Translations under genes and position numbers: made by a program
Shown here: positions 26,386-35,747 of the stretch, piece by piece
Layout of the letters: each line of letters opens with the position of its first letter
How positions within the stretch are numbered: position 1 is the first letter of the stretch
Notes under the pieces: model-generated
Seen by the model: the letters and a program-made list of their open reading frames with translations, nothing else
The model's database searches: none
Told to the model about the DNA's origin: nothing
Source of the DNA: Psychrobacter sp. AH5
GTDB taxonomy: Bacteria; Pseudomonadota; Gammaproteobacteria; Pseudomonadales; Moraxellaceae
DNA: 64,000 nt
Direction of reading: 5' to 3'
Assembly (NCBI RefSeq): GCF_040371085.1
Contig: NZ_JAMBMT010000001.1
Location: 248,001-312,000 of the forward strand

Positions 26386-26798
26386 TAGCTAGTCGATTTG
26401 ATCATCATTTATCGTAAGATAGCGATTACCAGACAGCGCAAAGTGTCTTAGAGTTTGCTATAACACAGCTTAGTGTAAACTTGTGTAAATTCATTAGCCT
26501 TGATGCGGGTTAAGCTATTGTTTGATTGCAAAATACGTTAACATTGCAGTGATTATGCTATTTTGGCTAGGTTTAATCCAATTATTTGATAATAATCGTC
26601 CAAAATATCACTATAGATGCTTTTATTTTTGGTAGTTTCTGTTAATAATAGCTAGTATTGTTAGTTTTATTATAAACTTTAATAACCATTTGATAATAAA
26701 TACTATTAATGATATTTATAGCGATCTAATCTAACAAAACCAATTGATTTTATTTAGTGAATGAATAGCGTTAATAAAGGATAGGGGCGAATACAATT
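26386..26798. other. AT-rich gap between ddl and ftsQ
   Basis: These 413 bases interrupt a gene block that is tightly packed in most proteobacteria. There is no gene and no clear terminator. Promoters for ftsQAZ are likely here; several AT-rich boxes are present, but I cannot single one out. Confidence 0.5.
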
Positions 26799-27611
26799 AT
26801 GGCTCAAACTGTCGATGATGTGGCTGAGCTAATGAATACTGAAATGGATAATAAAAAACCAAGCTTACCTTTGCTAAATTCAGCTAAGTATATCTTTACA
26901 GCGGTAGTGGTGGCTTTATTATTATTGATATTAGCTATGGGGGTTAAGGCTTTACGCGATGCGCCGCCTGCTACTATTGCTGTCAATACTCAAGGGTTGA
27001 GTGCCGCTCAGTATCAAAGCTTACAGCAGACCATGAGCCAACAAAAGGTAAGCAGCTTTTTTACTAATGATTTACAGTCTTTACGTGATATTGCGATGGG
27101 ATTGGCTTGGGTCGATCAGGTGAGTGTGACTCGCGATTGGCAGCGCGGTATAGTTATTACTGCATTACCCAAACAAGCTATCGCCAATTTTGGTACCGAA
27201 AGATTAGTGGATGCCAAAGGCAAAGTGTTTGTACCGGCTGATAGTAGTGATTTGCGTCAACAGCAGTTCGCTACTTTACAAGGTTCTATTGAGCAAGCCC
27301 CGGTAATCATGCAGCAAATGCAGCAGATTAATGAATGGTATGCACCGCTTGATGTGCAAGTTGAAGATATTATTTTGACGCCGCGTATGACTTGGCTAGT
27401 TCGGTTTGATAATGGCCTGCGTGTTATTGTTGATAACGAAAACACGGCGCAAAAATTATTGAGTTTAAGTCAATTGTTAGCCGCTCAGCTTAATAATCGA
27501 CTCAGTGAGATGCAATCAATAGATTTACGTTATAAGAACGGTTTTACCATTACTTGGAATATTAAGGAGGCGGATACTACGGCTACTACCGGAGCTACTG
27601 CTACTTCTTAA
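26799..27611 (+). CDS. ftsQ: Cell division protein FtsQ
   Basis: FtsQ is a bitopic inner-membrane protein that links early and late divisome proteins through FtsB/FtsL. A short cytoplasmic tail is followed by one membrane helix (residues 28-50, YIFTAVVVALLLLILAMGV), a POTRA-like part and the FtsQ domain with LAWVDQVSVTRDWQRGIVITALPKQAIANFG. Sequence conservation of this family is low, so the call rests on this domain order and on the position between ddl and ftsA. AGGGG lies upstream with long spacing. Confidence 0.9.
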   Translation: MAQTVDDVAELMNTEMDNKKPSLPLLNSAKYIFTAVVVALLLLILAMGVKALRDAPPATIAVNTQGLSAAQYQSLQQTMSQQKVSSFFTNDLQSLRDIAMGLAWVDQVSVTRDWQRGIVITALPKQAIANFGTERLVDAKGKVFVPADSSDLRQQQFATLQGSIEQAPVIMQQMQQINEWYAPLDVQVEDIILTPRMTWLVRFDNGLRVIVDNENTAQKLLSLSQLLAAQLNNRLSEMQSIDLRYKNGFTITWNIKEADTTATTGATATS

Positions 27612-27770
27612 CTGATATTTTACTCATCTTTGTAAAATGGATTTTTACTTTAGATCTCTCTAAAGGATAATTTAACGCTATTGGTTAGATAAGTTCATTT
27701 GCAAGTAATTTTTTAATGATTAATGGGGATGCCTAATAGTCTCCTGATTAGCGATAATTTGTCTGGTAAC

Positions 27771-29063
27771 ATGAAAAATACTGAAAACCTCGTTGTTGTT
27801 CATCTAAGTGCCACTGCAGTCTATGTGGTAATCGGCAGTGTCGTCTCTGCAAAAGACATTCGTATCATGGGTGTCGGTCAAGTCAAAAACAACGATTTTT
27901 ATCAAGGTCGAATCAAGCATCGCGAACGGCTACAAGGCGCTATCAAACAAGCCATTCAAGAAGCGGAAGATACCGCAAATTGCCGCGTACATAGTGTTTG
28001 GCTAACTCTAGCTACTCCTGAGCTCTTGAGTAAGAATAGTATCGGGCAAGTCGCTGTAGAGGAGGAGGTCGTTCTAGCAAAAGATATGGTGCAGGCTTTA
28101 TCCAGTGCCAAGGCGCAAGATTTACCGTCTGATTATTATTTAATGCACTGCTGTCAGCAAGGTATCTATATCGATGATACCGACACTATGGTCGATGACG
28201 CCATTGAGATGATCGCCAAAAACATCACCGTTCTTTATCACATGATGATGATGCCAGTCGCTAGTCGCCAAAATATTCAAAAACTGCTACAAAGCTGCGA
28301 TGTCGGCATCGATCATATTGTTTTTGATGCTGTTACTAGTGCAGAATACAGCCTGATAAGCGAAGAGCGCCAGCAAGGGGTTTGTTTGGTTAATATAGGC
28401 GCGAGTACTACTAGCATTTGCGTTTATAAAGAGAATAAGCTTATCTTTACGCATTGTATCGCTAGTGGCAGTCACGAGGTTACTATGGATATCTCAGCCG
28501 ATATCGGTATCTCGATGATAGAAGCTGAGCGACTAAAAAAATCTCATGGTACAGTCGATATTCATAGCGTTGACCCTGGCGCTTTTCATCTGTTTAAACC
28601 ACAAACAAGTGGTGATGAATTTAATGTCAGTTTGCATAATTTAGCCCGTATTATCGAAGCTCGTTATATTCAGATATTCACTGAGGTGGCGCGCCAACTA
28701 CATCAAGCAGAACTGATAGGCTTTATCGATTGCGGTATTGTGTTAACAGGGGGCGGTAGTACGATTAAAGGCATGATACCCTTTGCCAAAAAACTATTAA
28801 AGATGCCAGTGGTGATGTCTAATACTCATCCGGACATTAGTGCCTATAATCACTTTGATAGTGAAGACACCTTTAAGCAGCTTAGTACTCAGGTTAATGA
28901 CCGCGCTTATCATACCGCTTTTGGAACTTTGTTATATAGTCAAAGCGAGCAGTTTCGCCATAGTGAACAAAGCGAGCCTGAAGCTATTAAAAAGAGTAGC
29001 GTAAAAGTCACCTTTCAAAAGGTAGGTCAGCGTTTTACTAATGTGTTCAAAAAAATACTGTAA
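27771..29063 (+). CDS. ftsA: Cell division protein FtsA with altered nucleotide-binding motifs
   Basis: FtsA is the actin-like protein that ties FtsZ to the membrane. Fold, position before ftsZ, and the C-terminal amphipathic helix KVGQRFTNVFKKIL support the call. Two nucleotide-binding motifs differ from the family: phosphate loop 1 reads HLSATAV (about residues 11-17) instead of the usual DIGT-like motif, and phosphate loop 2 reads VNIGASTT (about 207-214) where an aspartate and Gly-Gly are usual. The third glycine-rich motif LTGGGSTIKG is intact. I chose ATG 27771 because about ten residues then precede loop 1, as in E. coli; the frame is open to 27723 and neither start has a good ribosome binding site. 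Confidence 0.9.
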   Translation: MKNTENLVVVHLSATAVYVVIGSVVSAKDIRIMGVGQVKNNDFYQGRIKHRERLQGAIKQAIQEAEDTANCRVHSVWLTLATPELLSKNSIGQVAVEEEVVLAKDMVQALSSAKAQDLPSDYYLMHCCQQGIYIDDTDTMVDDAIEMIAKNITVLYHMMMMPVASRQNIQKLLQSCDVGIDHIVFDAVTSAEYSLISEERQQGVCLVNIGASTTSICVYKENKLIFTHCIASGSHEVTMDISADIGISMIEAERLKKSHGTVDIHSVDPGAFHLFKPQTSGDEFNVSLHNLARIIEARYIQIFTEVARQLHQAELIGFIDCGIVLTGGGSTIKGMIPFAKKLLKMPVVMSNTHPDISAYNHFDSEDTFKQLSTQVNDRAYHTAFGTLLYSQSEQFRHSEQSEPEAIKKSSVKVTFQKVGQRFTNVFKKIL

Positions 29064-29247
29064 TGCTTTTATGGCGATAAGTTTATTAAAAGCGGATTAG
29101 TGCTATATTATTTTGGTACCCTTTTTTTGATTATTTTATTCAAATACATTTATATATAGTAAGTCGATAGCATCGTAGATAGCTAGAAGTAGTCTATGGC
29201 TAGCGTATGTCGACCCTTAAGCTATTTGCAACTGGAGAACCCTTTTT

Positions 29248-30438
29248 ATGTCAAAATATACTATGCCAGATGATAGTCAAGTTCAAGATAATGGCCAAGC
29301 AAGATTCACCGTATTTGGGGTCGGCGGTGGCGGTGGTAACGCGGTTGAACATATGGTTCAGCAAGGTATTAGAGGCGTTACTTTTGTTTGTGCTAATACC
29401 GATAGACAAGCTCTTGATCGTTTAACTGCTCCAAATAAGCTACAACTTGGCGCAAAAACCAATCGCGGGCTTGGTGCTGGAGCCAATCCAGAGGTAGGGC
29501 GTGAAGCTGCTGAGAGCGAAGAAGAAGCCATTCGCGAATTGCTACAAAACTCAGATATGGTCTTTATTACCGCAGGCATGGGCGGTGGTACTGGTACTGG
29601 AGCGGCTCCCGTTGTGGCTCGTATTGCCAAAGAGTTAGAGGTGCTAACCGTTGCTGTAGTCACTACGCCATTCAAATTTGAAGGTGGTAAACGCATCAAA
29701 GCTGCCAAAGCGGGTATCGAGCAGTTGACTAATTTTGTCGACTCTATTATCACAATTCCTAATGATAAGTTGATGAGCGTCTATGGCAATATCTCCATGC
29801 AAGATGCTTTCAAAAAAGCGGATGATGTATTACTGCACGCGGTGCAAGGTATCGCTGAGACTATTGCTAGCGAAGGTATGATCAATATTGACTTTAACGA
29901 TATTCGTACCGCTATGACTGCTAAGGGTCATGCGATGATGGGTATTGGCCGTGCTAGCGGTGATGATCGCGCCCGTCAAGCGACTGAAAAGGCTATTAGA
30001 TCGCCACTGCTTGATGATTTACGGTTAGAGAATGCCAAAGGCCTACTCGTTAACGTCATCTCTTCTGAGTCACTATCTCTGGATGAGATGAGCAAAATCA
30101 GTGCCATTGTTGATGAGATTACCGATATAGATGAAGCGCATATCTTTTATGGTTCTGTTATCGATGAGAAGATGGGCGATGATTTGCATGTAACCGTTAT
30201 TGCAACAGGTCTAACTTTGGATGAGAATGCAGGCAAAGAGGTTGAAGAGCCGCCAGTGCCTTCGGTTAATAGTACGCAGTCAGTAGATCCAAGCTTGCAT
30301 ACTAGCGCTTTAAATAGCCAAAAACAGAATCAGGCTCAGCAGTATCAAGACAGCGCGCCACGAGCATCAGTCAAAGAGCAGCCACAAACAAAGACTAATA
30401 GCATTCAAGATTATCTAAAACGTCAGCAAAACAAATAG
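29248..30438 (+). CDS. ftsZ: Cell division protein FtsZ
   Basis: FtsZ is the tubulin-like GTPase that forms the Z ring. The protein shows FGVGGGGGNAVEHM, NTDRQAL, the GTP-binding signature GMGGGTGTGAAPVVA, and NIDFNDIRTAM, the T7 loop that completes the active site of the next subunit. A variable Gln/Ser-rich linker leads to a C-terminal peptide SIQDYLKRQQNK; the usual D-x-PAFLR core is shortened to QDYLKRQ, as in many FtsZ proteins that read IPAFLRRQ or DYLDIPAFLR. GGAG precedes the start. A strong terminator follows, so lpxC has its own promoter. Confidence 0.97.
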   Translation: MSKYTMPDDSQVQDNGQARFTVFGVGGGGGNAVEHMVQQGIRGVTFVCANTDRQALDRLTAPNKLQLGAKTNRGLGAGANPEVGREAAESEEEAIRELLQNSDMVFITAGMGGGTGTGAAPVVARIAKELEVLTVAVVTTPFKFEGGKRIKAAKAGIEQLTNFVDSIITIPNDKLMSVYGNISMQDAFKKADDVLLHAVQGIAETIASEGMINIDFNDIRTAMTAKGHAMMGIGRASGDDRARQATEKAIRSPLLDDLRLENAKGLLVNVISSESLSLDEMSKISAIVDEITDIDEAHIFYGSVIDEKMGDDLHVTVIATGLTLDENAGKEVEEPPVPSVNSTQSVDPSLHTSALNSQKQNQAQQYQDSAPRASVKEQPQTKTNSIQDYLKRQQNK

Positions 30439-30477
30439 TATTAACTCACCGCTCTTTACTCTCAGTTGTAAATGACT

Positions 30478-30508
30478 AAAACCAGCGTCTAAGCGCTGGT
30501 TTTTTTTG
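30478..30508 (+). terminator. Terminator of the ftsZ operon
   Basis: ACCAGCG pairs with CGCTGGT around TCTAAG and is followed by eight T, 40 bases after the ftsZ stop. Confidence 0.88.
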
Positions 30509-30704
30509 CCTAAAAATTATTATCTCCAGCATAAATAAATATCAGAACTGACTTTTTTTGTGAAGTTTTATAATTATTATTAAATAATTTACATTTTGAA
30601 ACATCGATAGTAACAGCGTTATTAGTCATTATCGAAAACTCTGCAGCCCTTGATTTTATTATGGTTTACTACCTATAGATGATTAAATCTAACTAGAAAA
30701 ATGG

Positions 30705-30733
30705 TTATGACAAGTATTGTTAATGACTATAAT
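30705..30733 (+). promoter_or_regulatory. Candidate sigma-70 promoter of lpxC
   Basis: TTATGA at 30705-30710 and a perfect TATAAT at 30728-30733 are separated by 17 bases. Start of transcription would be near 30740, about 80 bases before lpxC. The -35 box is weak; the -10 box is what makes the site credible. Confidence 0.45.
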
Positions 30734-30822
30734 AGACAAATTAGTGTTTTTTTACTATAGCGAACGGGGGCATGCTAATGGTACACTAGGCCAATTGTAA
30801 CAAAATATGTGAGAGAGCAGCC

Positions 30823-31740
30823 ATGAATCAAAGAACTATTAAAACAGTTATAGCGGTCACTGGTACCGGCTTACATAGTGGCGAGCCTGTCAATTTAGAG
30901 TTTCATCCACAGCCTATCGATACAGGCGTGGTCTTTGAGCGCTCAGATATACCGGGGTCAGCTCCTATCCCTGCTAGTGCTTTTTTGGTACAAGACACTA
31001 TGATGTCGTCCAATCTAGTATTCGGTGGTACGCGTGTCGGTACGGTTGAGCATTTATTGAGTGCTATAGCGGGTCTTGGGGTAGATAACCTGTTGATTCG
31101 CGTCTCAGCTAGTGAGATTCCTATTATGGATGGTAGCGCCGCTCCTTTTGTTGGGTTACTACTACAAGCTGGCTTTATCGAACAAGAAGCACCAAAGAAG
31201 TTTTTGAGAATAGTTAGACCAGTACGTGTCAAAGTAGAGGATAAATGGGCAGAGCTGCGTCCATATGAAGGTTTTGAGATGAACTTTGAGATCGACTTTG
31301 AACATCCTGCTTTTAATAAAAACTTTCAGCATGCGCAGTTTTGTTTTTCGACACAGAATTTTATTGAACAGGTCAGTGAAGCTCGTACCTTTGGCTTTAT
31401 CAAAGACATAGAAGCACTACGCAAAAATAATCTAGCTCTAGGCGGTAGTATGGATAATGCCATCGTTATTGATGAGCATAGAGTGTTGAACGCTGAAGGA
31501 CTACGCTTCAATGATGAGTTTGTGCGTCACAAGATATTGGATGCACTAGGCGATTTATATTTGATTGGCTATCCTATATTAGGTCGTTTTAGTGCCTATA
31601 AATCGGGTCATGCGTTGAATAATTTATTGGTTCGTGAGATTTTATTTGATGCTAGTAACTTTGAAATTGTAACATTTGATGACAATGTAAGCTGTCCTAT
31701 CGAATATTTACCGCTTTCAAGATTAGCTGTTGAAGGATAA
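30823..31740 (+). CDS. lpxC: UDP-3-O-acyl-N-acetylglucosamine deacetylase LpxC
   Basis: LpxC carries out the committed step of lipid A synthesis and is a zinc enzyme. Zinc ligands are His77 (VEHLLSA), His236 and Asp240 (RHKILDALGD); the catalytic His263 lies in SGHALNNLL. GTGLHSG is at the start. The length of 305 residues is standard. FtsH, which degrades LpxC in E. coli, is encoded 4.4 kb downstream; whether it does so here cannot be seen. GAGAG precedes the start, and a stem with a T-tract lies 150 bases after the stop. Confidence 0.97.
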   Translation: MNQRTIKTVIAVTGTGLHSGEPVNLEFHPQPIDTGVVFERSDIPGSAPIPASAFLVQDTMMSSNLVFGGTRVGTVEHLLSAIAGLGVDNLLIRVSASEIPIMDGSAAPFVGLLLQAGFIEQEAPKKFLRIVRPVRVKVEDKWAELRPYEGFEMNFEIDFEHPAFNKNFQHAQFCFSTQNFIEQVSEARTFGFIKDIEALRKNNLALGGSMDNAIVIDEHRVLNAEGLRFNDEFVRHKILDALGDLYLIGYPILGRFSAYKSGHALNNLLVREILFDASNFEIVTFDDNVSCPIEYLPLSRLAVEG

Positions 31741-31891
31741 ATACACGAATATACAGGATGTATCGCAACATTTACGCAATATTACATAGTTTACGAAGCA
31801 AAACATCCTCAATTTTTACTATATAAAAAAGCTAATAATAAGTAGAATTGCTGAAAGTTAGGTAATACAAAAGCTGACAGCTATCAAGTAA

Positions 31892-31942
31892 CGTTTAATG
31901 AAGAAGCCAGATTGATGGTAATTTTCATTAAGCGTTTTTTTT
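31892..31942 (+). terminator. Probable terminator of lpxC
   Basis: CGTTTAATGAA pairs with TTCATTAAGCG (one G-U pair) across a 21-base loop and is followed by eight T. The loop is long, so this is less certain than the other terminators. Confidence 0.6.
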
Positions 31943-32028
31943 CGCCTGAAATTTTTGTGATATTAGTTCAATATGAGCAGTTTTTTAGAGCGATTTTTAC
32001 ATAAGTTTACAATGTAAAGCAGATTATT

Positions 32029-32556
32029 TTAGTCTTTTATCAGCCGCAAAAGTGCTTTTTTTAGGTTTTTATCCGTGGTGACATGCTTTGCAGCCTGTGA
32101 TATAGTCCGCTTTGTGTTTTGGCTAAGAGCCTGATTTACATTGGCTTGGTGCAAGGTTGAGACGGCTGCTGAAGAGACTGATTTATCGGAAACTTTAGAT
32201 AAATTAGCAGGTAAGTGAGTTACCACGACGTTGATTTGTTTGAGTTGTTGAAATGTAATCGACTGCTCGGTTAACACTGATAAATAAGCGTTATGTAAGT
32301 AGCGAATATGATTAGCAGCTGTTACCGAACTCACACTAAGCGTCAATTGCTCATTGGTTAGACCAACCACCCAACAGCTATTAAGTATCTCTTCTGGTAG
32401 ACACTCTACCAATAGCTTTTTTATCTCAGTGGTGGCTTGCGTAAATAGACGCATGTTATCGCTTAAGCTTCGAGGTAGCGCGCTACCAGCAAAAGCTTGA
32501 TGATCGATAAGCTGAGCGAGTTGATTAGGTTGTTTTTTTGACATCGTATTGCTCAT
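32029..32556 (-). CDS. DciA-like protein (DUF721)
   Basis: The N-terminal 100 residues match DUF721/DciA: a helix ending in LVECLPEEIL, then CWVVGLTNEQLTLSVSSVTAANHIRYLHNAYLSVL, the typical strand-strand-helix unit with a conserved A-N-H-I-R-Y-L segment. DciA proteins load or operate the replicative helicase DnaB in bacteria that lack DnaC. A basic, probably disordered tail of about 60 residues ends in KKALLRLIKD. Convergence on lpxC is common for this family. The start is uncertain: ATG 32556 or 32544, or a TTG at 32583; none has a strong ribosome binding site. Confidence 0.78.
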   Translation of the reverse strand: MSNTMSKKQPNQLAQLIDHQAFAGSALPRSLSDNMRLFTQATTEIKKLLVECLPEEILNSCWVVGLTNEQLTLSVSSVTAANHIRYLHNAYLSVLTEQSITFQQLKQINVVVTHLPANLSKVSDKSVSSAAVSTLHQANVNQALSQNTKRTISQAAKHVTTDKNLKKALLRLIKD

Positions 32557-32760
32557 GGCTAGACATAAGGTTGAAGCGGTCAATCTACGAGGCGTATGAC
32601 AGGACTAGTAATGATGCTAGTGTCGAGCGCTTAAGACTAGAGGGTTAACTGCGATACCTAGGATTTTATCACGATTGTTTGATAGTTATATCCTTTAAAT
32701 TAATTGATGCTTCGTTATGGATGACGGGCGCTCTTGTATTAACAATAGGTAGTAAAATTT

Positions 32761-33489
32761 ATGAAACAAGCTTTATTAATTTTGTCAGTACTGGGAATGG
32801 GCATAGCACAAACGAGTGGTGCTGTCGAAACGACCTTTCAACCAAATAATACCTTGAGTCATACCATCACCAATATCTCTGCTGCTTCGAACTACGGTTC
32901 TAGCCAGAACATCTACAGCACTAACAGCGGTGCTCACGTTTACAGCAATGATGAAATCAGCCAAGCTATCGATAATCTAAGCGCCCATGCCAAGCAAAAA
33001 GAATACCAGCTTGCTTCATTGACAAGTCGTTTATCATACGAGCGTCAACAACAAATTCGTAGTAATATTCCAGACAGCAATTCAGCACCAGCTATCGCCG
33101 CTGCTAATGCCTCAAGAGTTGCTTTATCTAGAAGCTCTGGTTACTGTGCTCGTTATGTGCGTAAAGCGCTACAATCTGCCGGTTATGAGTTTACTCCAAA
33201 CCCGTCTGCTTATCAGTATGCTACCCGTGGTACGCTAGCTAATGCAGGCTTTAGTAAAATCAGTAATGATACGCCGCCGCAAATCGGTGATGTAGTAGTC
33301 TTCAATCGCACCTCAAGCCGTCCACATGGCCATATTCAGATATTTGATGGCAGTGGCTGGGTTTCTGACTTCCGCCAAAACAGCATCAACCCTTATAGCG
33401 GTACACACAGCTATACTACTTGGCGCGATTCAAAATACGTTGATGATGCATCAAACCGTGGTATCTACTTAGCTATGGCTGATAAATAA
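32761..33489 (+). CDS. Secreted CHAP-domain protein (putative peptidoglycan hydrolase)
   Basis: A signal peptide is visible (MKQALLILSVLGMGIAQTSG). A Ser/Asn-rich region with a short helical part follows. The C-terminal CHAP domain starts with SGYCARYVRKALQSAGY, with the nucleophilic Cys, and continues with GDVVVFNRTSSRPHGHIQIFDGSGWVSDF, with the catalytic His. CHAP enzymes are amidases or endopeptidases that cut peptidoglycan stem peptides. Its exact bond cannot be told. It stands alone and is followed by a strong terminator. Confidence 0.85.
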   Translation: MKQALLILSVLGMGIAQTSGAVETTFQPNNTLSHTITNISAASNYGSSQNIYSTNSGAHVYSNDEISQAIDNLSAHAKQKEYQLASLTSRLSYERQQQIRSNIPDSNSAPAIAAANASRVALSRSSGYCARYVRKALQSAGYEFTPNPSAYQYATRGTLANAGFSKISNDTPPQIGDVVVFNRTSSRPHGHIQIFDGSGWVSDFRQNSINPYSGTHSYTTWRDSKYVDDASNRGIYLAMADK

Positions 33490-33528
33490 CTCAGCAAACC
33501 CTAAGCTTATAACCGTTAAAGCCTACTA

Positions 33529-33567
33529 AAAACCCAGTAATGCTCTCAATGACATTACTGGGTTTTT
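33529..33567. terminator. Terminator of the CHAP-domain gene
   Basis: ACCCAGTAATG pairs with CATTACTGGGT around a 10-base loop, with A- and T-tracts on either side; it lies between convergent genes and may serve both. Confidence 0.85.
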
Positions 33568-33608
33568 ATGGTTTAAGATAATAGTTTAAGTAAAAAAGTA
33601 ATTAAAAG

Positions 33609-34352
33609 CTAATGTTTACTATGGCTAAAAACGCTCCAATGTTGGCGCTGGTGAAAGTCAGCTGGAGCAGCATGAGCCGGAGCAAAGTAGAGCGCCACCT
33701 GATCAAAATAAAGAATCACACACGGATGTATTAGAGTTTTATCATTTATTGCTAAGGGATAAGGCAGCTGTGCTAATGGCAAACATAAACTTCGCCGATA
33801 GTTATAGTTATCGGTTTTGATCATATTAGTATGGGTAGTATCGGTGGGAATAGCCCTCTGAGTAGAATGAGCATCTAGCCAATGGATTTGTGCTCGCAGG
33901 TTACTGCCAGGCTGTAATAAAGCCACAGGCGGCAAAGTAGCTGGCTGACGATAGTTCTCAAACTGATAGAGAGCATAGCGACCATCTGGATTGGCATTGA
34001 TCTCAATGTAGCGGTTTGCACTCATACTGATAAAACACTCAAGGCAAGTCTGCTCCCAGAGATAATCATCAAAAGCTACGTTGTTTTGCTGCCATAAAGA
34101 CCATTGTAATGACTCAGCCAAAGCTTTTTTAGGTAACTTAATCTCATAATTTAGCTTTAAACAAGCGTTTGTGGCATTGTCTTTTAAACCTTCATTATCT
34201 AAACACTCATTCTCGGCCTGCTGAGAAATATAAGCCGTTACTTCTACTTTAATCTGTAATAACTGCTCCGTAGTCACGCCGATCTCTTTGGCATCATGAC
34301 TTAAGTTATCGGTGGCAAGTTTAAGGGTAAAAGTCTGACTCATGCTAATCAT
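33609..34352 (-). CDS. DOMON-like domain protein
   Basis: The pattern DYLWEQTCLECFI, YIEINANPDGRYALYQFENYR, and near the end HPCVILYFDQVALYFAPAHAAPADFHQRQHW is that of the DOMON-like proteins found near murB-type genes in proteobacteria; their function is unknown. The protein is 247 residues, longer than the roughly 180 of most relatives, because of inserts at about 40-65 and 150-170 that are rich in polar residues. There is no signal peptide. An alternative ATG lies three codons later and could be the true start. Confidence 0.75.
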   Translation of the reverse strand: MISMSQTFTLKLATDNLSHDAKEIGVTTEQLLQIKVEVTAYISQQAENECLDNEGLKDNATNACLKLNYEIKLPKKALAESLQWSLWQQNNVAFDDYLWEQTCLECFISMSANRYIEINANPDGRYALYQFENYRQPATLPPVALLQPGSNLRAQIHWLDAHSTQRAIPTDTTHTNMIKTDNYNYRRSLCLPLAQLPYPLAINDKTLIHPCVILYFDQVALYFAPAHAAPADFHQRQHWSVFSHSKH

Positions 34353-34499
34353 TCTCTATAACGGGCTAAACTGCTAAATGGATAAAGCTAATAAATAAAC
34401 CGCATAAATAAGGCCGCAAATGATTAAAGTTGCGACCTTGATATTGACACTGTATTTGATATTAAAACTGTGACGATTATAAAGTCGTCGATGCTATCA

Positions 34500-34811
34500 C
34501 TATTGAGAATGACGAGCTAAGTTTGACAGCTTAGGGTTAGCGTTAGGGTTTTGGCGTAGCAGCAGTGCCATACGGCCAATAGTGTGAATAACGTTGGCTT
34601 TAGCAGCTACTGCAATCTCATTACTCACGATATCGCGCTCATGTTTTGTGCCTGCTGGTAGCTTTACTTTAATGAGCTCATGATCCGTTAAAGCTCTGTC
34701 AATCTCTTCAGCGATAGCCGGGGTGACACCTTTATTACCAATCATCACGATAGGCTTTAGCTCATGGCCGATGCTTTTTAAGCGTTTAATAGTAGCGTTA
34801 TCAAGTTCCAT
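34500..34811 (-). CDS. yhbY: Ribosome assembly RNA-binding protein YhbY
   Basis: YhbY is a CRS1-YhbY (CRM) domain protein associated with 50S subunit assembly. It shows LKSIGHELKPIVMIGNKGVTPAIAEEIDRALTDHELIKVKL, including the conserved loop GNKG, and ends with the usual IGRMALLLRQN. The length of 103 residues is normal. AAGGA precedes the start. It is divergent from rlmE, the same arrangement as in E. coli. Confidence 0.94.
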   Translation of the reverse strand: MELDNATIKRLKSIGHELKPIVMIGNKGVTPAIAEEIDRALTDHELIKVKLPAGTKHERDIVSNEIAVAAKANVIHTIGRMALLLRQNPNANPKLSNLARHSQ

Positions 34812-35114
34812 AAAATTCCTTATGTTTATTTAAATAAAGAGTAGTTTTAGTAGTGAAATAACCAATAGCGGCTGTTATAGCACGAGGATTACTTCTACAA
34901 AAAAGTTAATTAGCATTATAAGTAATATAAGACTATCTTGCATGAAATCGGCAGGATTTTGCACGATTTTAGGTGAGGGAAATGTTAAACTGCGTTTATT
35001 GCTGCATTATAGAGACGCTTAGCGTAGGTTGATAGAGTCAATATCAAATAAAACTATCACACTCAGCATTTTATAATAGTTAAATCATAGTTAGTAACTA
35101 TAGGAGCAAGTGTT

Positions 35115-35747
35115 TTGGCTACCCGCATTGAAAATAAAAAACTATCAAAAAGTAGCCGTGCTTGGATGAAAGAGCATCTAGACGACCATTATGTCAAGCA
35201 AGCACAAAAAGACGGTTATCGGGCGCGCGCCGCTTATAAATTGCTGGAGATTAATGATAAGACCAACATCATTACCAAAGGTATGACGGTAGTAGATTTA
35301 GGCAGTGCGCCAGGTAGTTGGTCGCAGGTGGCAAGTAAGCTTGTTGGCGAAAAAGGCACGTTAATTGCCTCTGATATTTTACCGATGGATGCTTTGGCTG
35401 ATGTGACCTTTATTCAAGGTGATTTTCGTGAAGCCGATGTTTTTGAGAGTATCATGGCTGAGGTGGGCCAAAGACAAGTCGATGTGGTGTTATCGGATAT
35501 GGCACCAAATACTGCTGGTAATAGTGCAGTTGATCAGCCGCGTATGATGTACTTGTGTGAGTTGGCAGTAGATTTTGCATTAGCGACTTTGCCTACAGGC
35601 GGCGCGCTTATTATGAAGGTGTTTCAAGGCGAGGGCACCCAAGAGCTACGTCAGCAAATGCAGCAAGATTTTAGCAAGATTCGCAGTATAAAACCGGCAG
35701 CTTCTAGAGCGCGCTCCAAAGAGATGTTCTGGGTAGCGATAAAATAG
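35115..35747 (+). CDS. rlmE: 23S rRNA (uridine2552-2'-O)-methyltransferase RlmE
   Basis: RlmE (FtsJ/RrmJ) methylates U2552 of 23S rRNA in the 50S subunit. The SAM site reads VVDLGSAPGSWSQVA, and the K-D-K-E catalytic set is represented by the Lys in GYRARAAYKLLEI, the Asp in VVLSDMAPN, the Lys in LIMKVFQG and the Glu in SRSKEMFWV. The start codon is TTG at 35115, supported by AGGAG 8 bases upstream; no ATG or GTG lies at the right place. The length of 210 residues is typical. Confidence 0.95.
   Translation: MATRIENKKLSKSSRAWMKEHLDDHYVKQAQKDGYRARAAYKLLEINDKTNIITKGMTVVDLGSAPGSWSQVASKLVGEKGTLIASDILPMDALADVTFIQGDFREADVFESIMAEVGQRQVDVVLSDMAPNTAGNSAVDQPRMMYLCELAVDFALATLPTGGALIMKVFQGEGTQELRQQMQQDFSKIRSIKPAASRARSKEMFWVAIK

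Larger units (their letters stand above)
30439..30822. other. Intergenic region between ftsZ and lpxC
   Basis: Besides the ftsZ terminator and the lpxC promoter candidate, both listed separately, this AT-rich region holds nothing I can support. Confidence 0.5.

Noticed and set aside
29207..29425. 72-residue plus-strand frame overlapping the start of ftsZ
   Set aside because: It is in another frame of ftsZ and lacks support; the FtsZ start is clear.
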